The notes under the pieces: model-generated
Databases searched by the model: none
The model's input: only the letters and a program-made list of their open reading frames with translations
What the model was told of the DNA's origin: nothing
NCBI GenBank assembly: GCA_030681645.1
Contig: JAUXRX010000053.1
Location: forward strand, 25,870 to 89,869
DNA length: 64,000 nucleotides
Source: Archangium sp.
GTDB taxonomy: Bacteria; Myxococcota; Myxococcia; Myxococcales; Myxococcaceae
Reading direction: 5' to 3'
Shown: positions 17,165 through 25,636 of the stretch, piece by piece
Position numbering within the stretch: the first letter of the stretch is position 1
How the letters are laid out: the number at the start of each line of letters is the position of its first letter
Program-made: the position numbers and the translations under genes

Positions 17165-18150
17165 GGGGTGCCTCCGTCACACGCCGAAACCTGCTGCGCC
17201 TCTTCAGTCCCGCACGCCTCGTCGCCCTCGAGCACGCCCCCGTCTTCCAGTGACACGAAGACCCGCGCGTCGAGCACCCACACCGACGACCGCGGATGCT
17301 CCAGCTCGATGAACACGGTTTCCCCGGCGGCGGTCAGCGGACGATCGCCCGGGTGCTCGAGCACCAGGTAGTCCGTGCTCGTGCTGTCGCTTTCCGGCTC
17401 TTCCGCCACCTCCTCGCCGTCTTCCTGCGCGGGCTCGGGCTGGGGGCCGGGGTTGAAACTCCTCGTCACCACGCGCTGGAACACGTAGCGGTCCGCGCCC
17501 AGCACCCCCACCAGCTCGAGCTTCGTGTCGACTGTGTACGTGCCCTCGAGGGAGTCCGTGAGGCCGCGGTGGCAGCTGGCGTAGCAGGCGCCTGTGCCGA
17601 CGCCTGCGGGTTCGTCGGGCTGCGCGCCCTCGAGCGGGAAGCCGCCCTCGTCACACTGGGCCATGCAGTCACCGCCGGCGGATTCCCGGTGCGAGAAGAG
17701 CGCCGCGCTCGGCGCCGGCCAGTCGGCCCCCCGCAGGGCGCCCTCCACCCGCCTCACGAGGCGCACGTGCGTGAAGGTGCCATGGCCGTTGCCTGGCTCG
17801 ATGCCCTCGACGGGGTCCACCGTCACCAGCGCGCGCTCGGTCATGCACACGGCGGCGTCGTCGCCGAAGCGCGTGCAGTCCCACGCGAGGCCCTGGGAGT
17901 CCGTCGGCGCTCCGACGCCGCGCTCAGCGAACGCGCGCTCAGCATCGCTGGATGAGGGGGTGAGGGCGCGGTCGAGCCGCCGCGCGAGCTGTCCCTCGCC
18001 GTCGACGGGCGGCGGCGGCTCGATCCGCGGTGCCGGGGCAGAGCTGACCCGTCCGGCATCTGGGGCCGCCGACCTGCGGCACTGGCACCCCGTGAGGAAC
18101 GCCACCGCGAGAACGAGGAGAGGAAGGGAGGCCTGCAACGCGCACCACAC
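17161..18150 (-). CDS. Putative lipoprotein, unknown function
   Basis: An unrecognised secreted protein (329 aa from the chosen start). The N-terminus MWCALQASLPLLVLAVAFLTGC is a lipoprotein signal with lipobox LTGC, followed by a Pro-rich spacer. Several Cys pairs (CMAQC, CYASC, CGTEEAQQVSAC) suggest disulfides in the periplasm or on the surface. GTG 18150 was chosen because GGAAG lies about 8 bases upstream and it puts the signal peptide at the N-terminus; the frame is open to 18270 but that would add 40 residues before the hydrophobic core. It is first in a two-gene unit with the downstream lipoprotein gene (4-base overlap). Its start faces the GH3 gene at 18393 across a 242-base divergent gap. 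Confidence 0.65.
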   Translation of the reverse strand: MWCALQASLPLLVLAVAFLTGCQCRRSAAPDAGRVSSAPAPRIEPPPPVDGEGQLARRLDRALTPSSSDAERAFAERGVGAPTDSQGLAWDCTRFGDDAAVCMTERALVTVDPVEGIEPGNGHGTFTHVRLVRRVEGALRGADWPAPSAALFSHRESAGGDCMAQCDEGGFPLEGAQPDEPAGVGTGACYASCHRGLTDSLEGTYTVDTKLELVGVLGADRYVFQRVVTRSFNPGPQPEPAQEDGEEVAEEPESDSTSTDYLVLEHPGDRPLTAAGETVFIELEHPRSSVWVLDARVFVSLEDGGVLEGDEACGTEEAQQVSACDGGTP

Positions 18151-18392
18151 TAGACGGCTTCCGCTGAACGGCCGGGCCAAAGCGTGCGCTGTCGGCCGGG
18201 TTGATCCGCAAGTCCTTCGTCGCAGACTCTGCGCCGCCATCTCAATCAAGCCCTGCAGACGCGTACGCATTCGACGCGCGGCGCTCGTGGAATGAAGGAG
18301 TTACCGGGCCCCGTGCGCGCGTTGGTCCGCACTGCCTCCCCGTTCTCCGGAGCCCGGCACACCCGATGCTCAGGGGCCGCGCGGAGGTTTCT

Positions 18393-21017
18393 ATGCGCTC
18401 ACGCACGCTGTCCAGTCGCCTGATGTTGACGTTGGTTCCCCTGCTGCTCGCCGGCTGTAAGACCGAGACCATCACGCAGACGGTGATTCTCCCCTGTAGC
18501 GCCACCGCCCCGACAGGCGCGTGCGACCTGGGGCAGAGCTGCTTCCAGGGCGCGTGCGTCGAGTCGCTGACGCTGTGTAGCCCCACCAACCTCGTCGGCA
18601 CGTGCGCGGGAGGCACCACCTGCTTCGGCGGTGGCTGCGTGCTCGTCTCGGCGCTGTGCAGCGCGCAGGCCCCCGCTGGCCCGTGTGAGCTCGGCAAGAC
18701 CTGCTTCGGCGGTTCGTGCGTGCCCACCGCGAGCCTGTGCAGCACCAGCAACCCCACCGGCGCGTGCACCACCGGCCAGTCGTGCCTCAACGGGGTCTGC
18801 GGGTTGCCGCAGCAGGATCCCTGCACCGTGCAGGTCTACCTGCAGCAGCCCGTCATCGGCGTCGACACCCGCGCGAAGCTCACCATCGGCGGGCTCGAGT
18901 TCAAGGACAGCAACGGCAACGGCGCGCTCGACGTCTACGAAGACTGGCGGCTCAACGATCTCTGCCGCGCCCGGGACCTCGTCTCGCGGATGACCGTGCA
19001 GGAGAGGATCGGCCTCATGAGCGAGGGCGGCACCATCGGCAGCGGCACCGCCGACGGCGCGCTCTCGACCGGCACCATCAACAACATCAAGAACAACCAC
19101 CTGCGTTACGGCCTCATCCGCCTGGGGAGCCGCAGCGCGCGCGAGCTGGCCGTCTACCTGAACAACCTGCAGAAGGTCTGCGAGGCCGAGCCGCACGGCA
19201 TTCCGTTCATCATCACCACCGACCCGTCGCACGGCTTCGGGCTCAGCACCAACGCCAACACCGGCGCGCAGACGATCGGCGCCAGCGGCGTGGTCTCGCC
19301 CTGGCCCTATCCGCTGGGCCTGGGAGCCATCAACGACATCGCGGTCACCCGCCAATACGGCGACATGGTTCGCAACGAGTTCAAGGCGATGGGCTTCCGC
19401 TGGCAGCTCGGCCCCATGGCCGACCTCGCCACCGAGCCGCGCTGGGCTCGGGTGCAGAACACCTTCGGTGAGAACGCCTTCGCGGTCGCGCAGCACGTGC
19501 GCGCCTGCATCGAGGGCTTCCAGGGCACCGGCCAGGGCGGGCTGCGCAACGGCATCGCCTCGACGGTGAAGCACTTCCCCGGCGCCGGCGCGAACGAGGA
19601 CGGCATGGACAGCCACTCGCGGCCGGGCCGCTTCAACGTCTACCCGGGCGGCAACTTCACCTACCACCAGATTCCCTTCAAGGCGGCGTTCGACGTGGGC
19701 GCCGCGGCGGTGATGCCCTGCTACAGCATCTTCAAGGGGCAGCTCGAGTACAGCCCCGAGCAGACCGGCAGCGTGTACAGCGAGGGGCTGATCACCCGGT
19801 ACATGAAGGAGCAGCTGGGCTTCACAGGCATGGTCACCGCTGACTGGGGCGCGCTGGGTGGCTCGTCCTGGGGCGTGGAGTCGCTCACCCCGCCGCAGCG
19901 CGCCGCGCTCTTCCTCAAGGCGGGCTCGCATCAGTTCGGCAGCGACAACATCAGCATCATGCAGAGCGCCTTCGACCAGGGCCTGGTGACCGAAGCCGAC
20001 CTCGATCGTGCTGCCGAGAAGATCCTCGAGATGGGCTTCAAGCTCGGCGTGTTCGAGAACCCCTACGTCGACCCGGACACGGCCGCGGCGACGGTGCGCT
20101 CGGCTGAGAACCGCCTCAACGGCTTCATCGCCCAGAAGAAGGCCATCGTCATCTTGAAGAACCGCGAGCACTCCACCACCGCGAACTCGGGTGCGCGGTA
20201 CCTGCCCATCGACGGCGTCCGGCGCCTGGCTGACGGCGGCTTCATCGGCGACACCAACCGCAACGGCGTGGTCGAGGTGTTCTACGACGGCGTGGTCGAC
20301 GATCTCGTGGGCAGCGACATCTACGACGACCTGCTCCAGCCGTATGACTACCGCTCGGAGAGTGGCACCACCGCCGATGGCGGCACGTTCCTGGCCATCG
20401 ACCACGCCCCCACGGCCACGGTCGCGGACCTCGCGGTGGTGGTGGTGAGCGCGCGCAAGGGCACCTACTTCGGCCTCGATGACGGCGTGCCGCTCTCGTA
20501 CGACGCGCCGTTCCCGGGCACGCAGAACGACAACAGCCTCTCGGTGGCGATGAGGGACCGGAACAAGATCATCGACCTGCTCCGCGTGCGCGACGGCTTC
20601 ACCATGTGGAACGGCACGGTGGTCCCCGCGGCCAACCCGAACCTGAAGATCATCCTGGTGATGCACATGGATCGCCCGGGCATCGTGAAGCCGTTCGTCA
20701 ACGGCCTCACCAACCTCAACGAGTTGCCGGGCGTCGAAGGCAGCTACCCGCTCGTGTCCGACCCGGCCAACACCCGCGCCGACGGGTTGGGTGGCGTGGA
20801 CGCGTTCCTGGTGGAGTTCGGCGCCCACGATCGCGCCGTGCTCGACGTGCTCTTCAACAAGAACGTGCCCACCACGCCGGCCGGGTACGCCTACGGCCAG
20901 TCGCGGTTGCCGATGGAGATCCCCGGAACTGATCAGGAGGTCAAAGACCAGTTCGAAGACCTGCCCAACGACACGAAGGCCCCCACGTACCCGCTCGGCG
21001 CAGGCTCGACCTACTGA
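18393..21017 (+). CDS. GH3-family glycoside hydrolase, lipoprotein with Cys-repeat stalk
   Basis: A probable beta-glycosidase on the cell surface or in the periplasm (874 aa). Lipobox LLLAGC follows a signal peptide, then four 27-residue Cys-rich repeats (35-142), then FKDSNGNGALDVYEDW, a calcium-loop-like prelude common in this GH3 subgroup, then the GH3 barrel. Catalytic features are present: Asp484 in TADWGAL matches the GH3 nucleophile, KHFPGAG matches the substrate-binding Lys-His, and ATEPRWARVQNTFGEN matches the typical RWGR/YGE region. ATG 18393 has GGAGG 5 bases upstream. The gene is first of three GH3 genes (gaps 15 and -4 bases) and stands before a sugar PTS. The substrate cannot be read from sequence; beta-glucoside or N-acetylglucosaminide are both possible. 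Confidence 0.88.
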   Translation: MRSRTLSSRLMLTLVPLLLAGCKTETITQTVILPCSATAPTGACDLGQSCFQGACVESLTLCSPTNLVGTCAGGTTCFGGGCVLVSALCSAQAPAGPCELGKTCFGGSCVPTASLCSTSNPTGACTTGQSCLNGVCGLPQQDPCTVQVYLQQPVIGVDTRAKLTIGGLEFKDSNGNGALDVYEDWRLNDLCRARDLVSRMTVQERIGLMSEGGTIGSGTADGALSTGTINNIKNNHLRYGLIRLGSRSARELAVYLNNLQKVCEAEPHGIPFIITTDPSHGFGLSTNANTGAQTIGASGVVSPWPYPLGLGAINDIAVTRQYGDMVRNEFKAMGFRWQLGPMADLATEPRWARVQNTFGENAFAVAQHVRACIEGFQGTGQGGLRNGIASTVKHFPGAGANEDGMDSHSRPGRFNVYPGGNFTYHQIPFKAAFDVGAAAVMPCYSIFKGQLEYSPEQTGSVYSEGLITRYMKEQLGFTGMVTADWGALGGSSWGVESLTPPQRAALFLKAGSHQFGSDNISIMQSAFDQGLVTEADLDRAAEKILEMGFKLGVFENPYVDPDTAAATVRSAENRLNGFIAQKKAIVILKNREHSTTANSGARYLPIDGVRRLADGGFIGDTNRNGVVEVFYDGVVDDLVGSDIYDDLLQPYDYRSESGTTADGGTFLAIDHAPTATVADLAVVVVSARKGTYFGLDDGVPLSYDAPFPGTQNDNSLSVAMRDRNKIIDLLRVRDGFTMWNGTVVPAANPNLKIILVMHMDRPGIVKPFVNGLTNLNELPGVEGSYPLVSDPANTRADGLGGVDAFLVEFGAHDRAVLDVLFNKNVPTTPAGYAYGQSRLPMEIPGTDQEVKDQFEDLPNDTKAPTYPLGAGSTY
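18495..18818 (+). repeat. Four 81-bp units encoding a Cys-rich stalk
   Basis: Four 27-codon repeats with the pattern CSxxxPxGxCxxGxxCFxGxCV. Each has four cysteines at fixed spacing. They separate the lipid anchor from the GH3 catalytic domain and are likely a disulfide-stiffened spacer. Confidence 0.8.
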
Positions 21018-21032
21018 ACTGCGGAGTACGCC

Positions 21033-23330
21033 ATGAGACGAGCGCACCTGGTTACGGCCCTCCTGTTGGCGGCCTGCAGCAGCAACCCCAACCCCGACGG
21101 AGGTGTCGGGGGTGGGGGCGGCGCAGGTGGAGGTGACGGCGGCGGAGCGGGCGGTGGCCAGGGCGGTGGTGGCGGCGGGGTGGCGGAGTGCGACAAGCCG
21201 GCGAACGAGGTGAAGCGCCAGCAGTTGCTCGCCTCGCAGCCGGCGCTCGAGGCGAAGAAGAAGGCGGTGCTCACCGTCGACGTCACGTTCGCGAGCGTGG
21301 CGGACGATCCCTCGACGACGTGCTCGGTGCAGCTGCGCTTCAAGGACAGCAACGGCAGCGGCACGCTCGACCTCTACGAAGACTGGCGGCAGACGCCGGC
21401 CGCCCGCGCCACCGACCTCCTCGCGAAGCTGAGCGTCGCGCAGAAGCTGGGGCTGATGGCGCACGGCCGGCTCACCGACGTGCCGGGCACCAACCCGGCG
21501 CCCTCGGCGGCGACGCTGGCGATGGTCGGCGCGCACCTGCGCTTCGGCCAGACCAGCGCCAACACCGCCACGGTGGCGGCGCGCGCCACCTGGGCCAACG
21601 CCCTCCAGGAAGCGTGTGAAGAGAGCGGGCCAGGCATTCCCTTCCTGCTCAGCTCGATGCCCGCGCACGCGGCGGGCAACGGCCGGGTGAAGGCCAGGCA
21701 GTTCTCGCAGTGGCCCAACGAGCTGAGCCTCGCTGCGTCGAATGACGCGGCGCTGGTCGAGGCCTTCGCCAAGGTGGTGTCGCAGGAATACCGGGCCATC
21801 GGCGTGCGCATGGCGCTCTCGGTGCCGGCGGACCTCGCCACCGACCCACGCTGGTTCGACGGACAGTTCACCTTCGGTGAAGACAGCGCGGCGGTGAGCG
21901 GCTTCGTCGCTGCGTACGTGAAGGGGCTGCAGGGCGCCGCGCTCGGGCCCGAGAGCGTGGCCGCGGTGGTGGGCTCGTTCCCCGGGGCGGGCGCGGCGAA
22001 AGGTGGCCTCGACGCGCGCCTGGCGAAGGGCCGCTATCTCGCGTACCCGGGCAACGGCATCGACGCGCACCTCGCGCCTTTCCAACGCGCCATCGAAGGC
22101 AAGGTGGCGGGCGTGAGCACGGCGCTGGGCATTCCCGAGGCCGGCGCGTGGACCGGCCTCTCGGGCGCGCTCGACGGCGCGACCCTCGAGCAGGTGAGCG
22201 CGTCGCTCAACGGCGCGCTGCTCACCGACGTGCTGCGCACCCGCTTCCAGCACGGCGGCCTGGTGCTGGCGCCGGCGAGCGTGCTCACCGACACCCCCTG
22301 GGGCGTGGAGTCGCTCAGCCGCGCCGCGCGCGTGGGCAAGGCCGCCGCCGCCGGGGTGGATCAGTTCCTCGGGCTCGACGACCCCGGCGCGCTCACCGAG
22401 GCGAAGACCGCCGGCCTCCTCAGCGACGCGCAGCTCGACGCGTCGGCGGGGCGGGCGCTCGCGCTCCTCTTCCAGTTGGGGCTGTTCGAAGACCCGTACG
22501 TCGACGCGGTGAAGGCGCCGCAGCTCACCAACACCGACGCCGCCTACCGCGCCGGCCTCGACGCGATGAACAGGGGCCTCGTGCTGCTGGTGAACGCGAC
22601 CAAGCCGTCGACCTTCCTCAACGGCGCCGGCGACGGCACCCAGACGGGCGACAAGGGCAACGCGGGCAACGGCACGCTCAAGGTGCTCCCCGCGCCTCCG
22701 GGTGAGCCCTACGTCTCGGCGGGCTGCGCCTACTACATCATGGGCGACTTCGATCTCGACTACGTGCGCTCGGTGAGCGCGGGCTACGGCGAGCTCACCA
22801 ACGACTCCACCAGCATCAAGGGCGTGCCGGTGTCCACCGCGGCCGAGCGCATCGCGCTGTCCGACTACGTCTTCATTCGCGTCGCGGCGCCCTTCACGAA
22901 GGACGCCGACAGCGGCGCGCTCAACCTGCCCACGCCCTCGCTCGAGTACGCCGGGGCCGCCAACGCCGAGGAGCTCAACGACATCCTCGCCGCGAAGGCC
23001 GCCATCTCGGCGTGGACCGGGAGCCCCGCTTCGCAGACGCAGATCATCGTCTCGGTCGACGCCGGCCGGCTCCCGGTGGTCTCCGAGCTGCTGGCGCTGG
23101 GCGTGAGCGGGCTCTACGTGCAGTGGAACGGGGTGATGCCGGGCAACCAGTCTGCAGACAAGGTGATGCTCGACGTCGCCTTCGGCATCGCCCACGGCGT
23201 GGGCAAGCTGCCCGCGGGGCTGCCGCTCTCGAACGCGGCGGTGGAGGCGCAGCAGGAAGATCTCCCCGGTGACGGTCAGCACCCCGTCTTCATCAGGGGC
23301 TTCGGCCTCACCACGCCGAGGTTCGAATGA
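21033..23330 (+). CDS. GH3-like lipoprotein lacking the catalytic Asp (probable pseudoenzyme)
   Basis: A 765-residue paralogue of the preceding GH3 protein. It has lipobox LLAAC, a Gly-rich linker, then FKDSNGSGTLDLYEDW and a full-length GH3-like fold. Aligning the shared WGVESL segment shows TADWGAL of the first gene replaced by LAPASVL, so the nucleophile Asp becomes Pro414. KHFPG becomes GSFPG, losing the Lys-His pair. The frame is intact over the whole length, which argues for a selected non-catalytic role such as sugar binding or partnership with the active GH3 proteins, rather than decay. GGAG lies 6 bases before ATG 21033. The stop overlaps the next start in ATGA. Confidence 0.85.
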   Translation: MRRAHLVTALLLAACSSNPNPDGGVGGGGGAGGGDGGGAGGGQGGGGGGVAECDKPANEVKRQQLLASQPALEAKKKAVLTVDVTFASVADDPSTTCSVQLRFKDSNGSGTLDLYEDWRQTPAARATDLLAKLSVAQKLGLMAHGRLTDVPGTNPAPSAATLAMVGAHLRFGQTSANTATVAARATWANALQEACEESGPGIPFLLSSMPAHAAGNGRVKARQFSQWPNELSLAASNDAALVEAFAKVVSQEYRAIGVRMALSVPADLATDPRWFDGQFTFGEDSAAVSGFVAAYVKGLQGAALGPESVAAVVGSFPGAGAAKGGLDARLAKGRYLAYPGNGIDAHLAPFQRAIEGKVAGVSTALGIPEAGAWTGLSGALDGATLEQVSASLNGALLTDVLRTRFQHGGLVLAPASVLTDTPWGVESLSRAARVGKAAAAGVDQFLGLDDPGALTEAKTAGLLSDAQLDASAGRALALLFQLGLFEDPYVDAVKAPQLTNTDAAYRAGLDAMNRGLVLLVNATKPSTFLNGAGDGTQTGDKGNAGNGTLKVLPAPPGEPYVSAGCAYYIMGDFDLDYVRSVSAGYGELTNDSTSIKGVPVSTAAERIALSDYVFIRVAAPFTKDADSGALNLPTPSLEYAGAANAEELNDILAAKAAISAWTGSPASQTQIIVSVDAGRLPVVSELLALGVSGLYVQWNGVMPGNQSADKVMLDVAFGIAHGVGKLPAGLPLSNAAVEAQQEDLPGDGQHPVFIRGFGLTTPRFE

Positions 23331-25600
23331 CGCGCGCTCGACTCTTCGTCTGGGCGCTCGGGTTGGCCGGGTTTGGCTGCTCGAGCTGTTCGACGAACTC
23401 CAACGGTGACGGAGGAGAGCGGTGCGACCCGCTGATCGAGCGCGCCCACCTCGACTGCAGCTCGCCCGAGGTGTTGAGGGCGCAGCAGCTGATGCGCTCG
23501 ATGTCGCTCGACGAGAAGGTGCAGCAGATGAGCGGGCCGCCGTACAACCCGAACAACTTCTTCGACCAGGAGCGCAACGAGCGGCTCAAGATCCCCGGGC
23601 TGCTGTACCTCGACGGGCCCCGGGGGGCGCGCTGGTACAACAGCGACTACGGCACCACGGTGTTCCCGGTGGCGGCGGCCCGCGCCTCGACGTGGAACGT
23701 CGACCTCGAGCGGCGGGTGGGCCGGGCGGTGGCCCGCGAGATGCGCGCCCTGGGCCGGCACGTGCTGCTCGCGCCCACCATCAACCAGGTCTCGCACCCA
23801 CGCTGGGGCCGCGCGCAGGAGAGCTACGGAGAAGACGCGTTCCTCCTCGGTGAGCTGGGCGCGGCCTTCATCGAGGGCGCGCAGCACGACCCCACGGTCG
23901 CGTTCGAAGGCGAGCCCGCGGAAGAGACGTACCGCATCCAGGCGTGCGTGAAGCACTTCGCGGCCAACAACATCGAAGACACGCGCATCTACGTGAACGC
24001 GGTGCTCGACGAGCGCACCCTGCGCGAGGTCTACCTCCCTCACTTCAAGCGCGCGGTCGAGGCAGGGGTCTCGTGCGTGATGACCTCGTACAACCGCGTG
24101 AACGGCAGCTACAGCGGGTTCTCGAAAGACCTGGTGCGCGGCATCTTGAAGGACGAGTGGGGCTATTCCGGGTACGTCATCACCGACTGGTTCGCCAGGG
24201 GCCAGACGCTCACCTCGCCCGCGGCCGGTCTCGACGTCGAGATGCCCTTCAGCTCGGGCGCCTTCCCCAGCCAGTTCGACAGCGCCTACTTCTACGGCCG
24301 CCAGCTCAGCAGCGCGGTCACCGCGGGCCAGGTGAAGGAAGACCTCATCGACGAGTCGGTGCTCCGCATTCTCTACGCGAAGGTGCACAACGGGCTGCTC
24401 GAGCACCCGGTGGACTGGAAGCCGTACCTCACCAAGTCTGACGCGGCGCAGGCGCTCGCGCTCGAGACGGCGCGGCAGGGCATCGTGCTCTTGAAGAACG
24501 GGCCGACCCGCGCGCTGGCCGACGACGTGCTCCCGCTCGATCGCCACGTGATGACGAAGGTGGCGGTGGTGGGCAAGTTCGCCAACAGCGAGAACATGGG
24601 CGACAAGGGCAGCAGCGACGCGAAGGTCGTCGACGGCTCGCTGGTGATCACGCCCTTCGAGGGCATCGCCGCGGTGTTCGAGGGCGACGGCGCCACGGTG
24701 ACCGCCTACCAGGACGTCGCGGGCAACGAGGCCGCCATCGGCGGCGCAGACCTGGTGGTGGTGGTGGGCGCGTACTTCTACGCAGACCTCGCGCGCAGCA
24801 GCAGCGGCGAGGAAGGCGAGTGGAAGGACCGGGCGAGCCTGCAGTTGCCGCAGCGCGATCTCTCGAACATCGCCGGCGCGGTGGCGCTCAAGGCGGCGCG
24901 CCCGGCGATGAAGGTGGTGGTGGTGCTCAAGAGCGGCGGCGCGGTGGTGGTGTCCGACTGGGTGGCCGGCGTCGATGCGGTGGTGATGGCCTGGTACGCG
25001 GGCATGAAGGAAGGCACCGCGCTCGCGGAGATCCTCTTCGGCGACGTGAACCCCAGCGGCAAGCTGTGCCAGTCGGTGCCGGTGCGGGAGAGCGATCTCC
25101 CCGCGTTCCTCAACGCCGTCACCGGCGACGTGCCCTACGACTACTTCCACGGCTACCGCTGGCTGGAGAAGCAGGGCGTCGCGCCGCAGTACGCCTTCGG
25201 CTTCGGGCTCAGCTTCACCAGCTTCGAGTACGCGAACCTGCGGCTCGAGAGCGCGGCCATCGGGGCTGACGGCACGCTGCGCGCGTCGATCGACGTGAAG
25301 AACACCGGCCCGCGCAAGGGCAGCGAGGTGGTGCAGCTCTACGTGGGGTACGCGGGCACCTCGGTGTCCGATGACTGGGGACGCCCGGTGAAGGAGCTGA
25401 AGGCCTTCGCCCGCCTCGACGACCTCGCGCCCGGAGAGACCCGCACCGCGACGCTCACCGTCGACGCCAACGACCTCGCGTACTGGGACGTGGCGAGCCG
25501 GCAGCCCGTCGTCGAGCGCATGACCTACCAGCTGTCCGTGGGGCCTTCGTCGGACTCCACCGACCCCAACATGAGGACGACCACCTTCGAGGTGCAGTGA
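23327..25600 (+). CDS. GH3-family beta-glycosidase with C-terminal Fn3-like domain
   Basis: A secreted beta-glucosidase-like enzyme (757 aa). A lipoprotein-type signal (LAGFGC) is followed by the GH3 N-terminal barrel with MSLDEKVQQM, YLDGPRGARW, RWGRAQESYGED, VKHFAANN and the nucleophile Asp287 in VITDWFARG. The GH3 C-terminal alpha/beta domain follows (GIVLLKNG, VVVGAYF), and an Fn3-like domain ends the protein (DVKNTGPRKGSEVVQLYV). It belongs to a different GH3 branch from the two genes before it, closer to classical BglX-type enzymes. The ATGA overlap with the upstream gene shows translational coupling. It lies 36 bases upstream of the PTS genes. Confidence 0.9.
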   Translation: MTRARLFVWALGLAGFGCSSCSTNSNGDGGERCDPLIERAHLDCSSPEVLRAQQLMRSMSLDEKVQQMSGPPYNPNNFFDQERNERLKIPGLLYLDGPRGARWYNSDYGTTVFPVAAARASTWNVDLERRVGRAVAREMRALGRHVLLAPTINQVSHPRWGRAQESYGEDAFLLGELGAAFIEGAQHDPTVAFEGEPAEETYRIQACVKHFAANNIEDTRIYVNAVLDERTLREVYLPHFKRAVEAGVSCVMTSYNRVNGSYSGFSKDLVRGILKDEWGYSGYVITDWFARGQTLTSPAAGLDVEMPFSSGAFPSQFDSAYFYGRQLSSAVTAGQVKEDLIDESVLRILYAKVHNGLLEHPVDWKPYLTKSDAAQALALETARQGIVLLKNGPTRALADDVLPLDRHVMTKVAVVGKFANSENMGDKGSSDAKVVDGSLVITPFEGIAAVFEGDGATVTAYQDVAGNEAAIGGADLVVVVGAYFYADLARSSSGEEGEWKDRASLQLPQRDLSNIAGAVALKAARPAMKVVVVLKSGGAVVVSDWVAGVDAVVMAWYAGMKEGTALAEILFGDVNPSGKLCQSVPVRESDLPAFLNAVTGDVPYDYFHGYRWLEKQGVAPQYAFGFGLSFTSFEYANLRLESAAIGADGTLRASIDVKNTGPRKGSEVVQLYVGYAGTSVSDDWGRPVKELKAFARLDDLAPGETRTATLTVDANDLAYWDVASRQPVVERMTYQLSVGPSSDSTDPNMRTTTFEVQ

Positions 25601-25636
25601 GGCAGGACCACCAACACGAGTTGGAGTGAGGACGTC

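Noticed and set aside
18399..23282. Minus-strand open frame of 1627 codons opposite the first GH3 genes
   Set aside because: No domains and a composition typical of antisense frames in GC-rich DNA; the plus-strand genes have signal peptides and family motifs.
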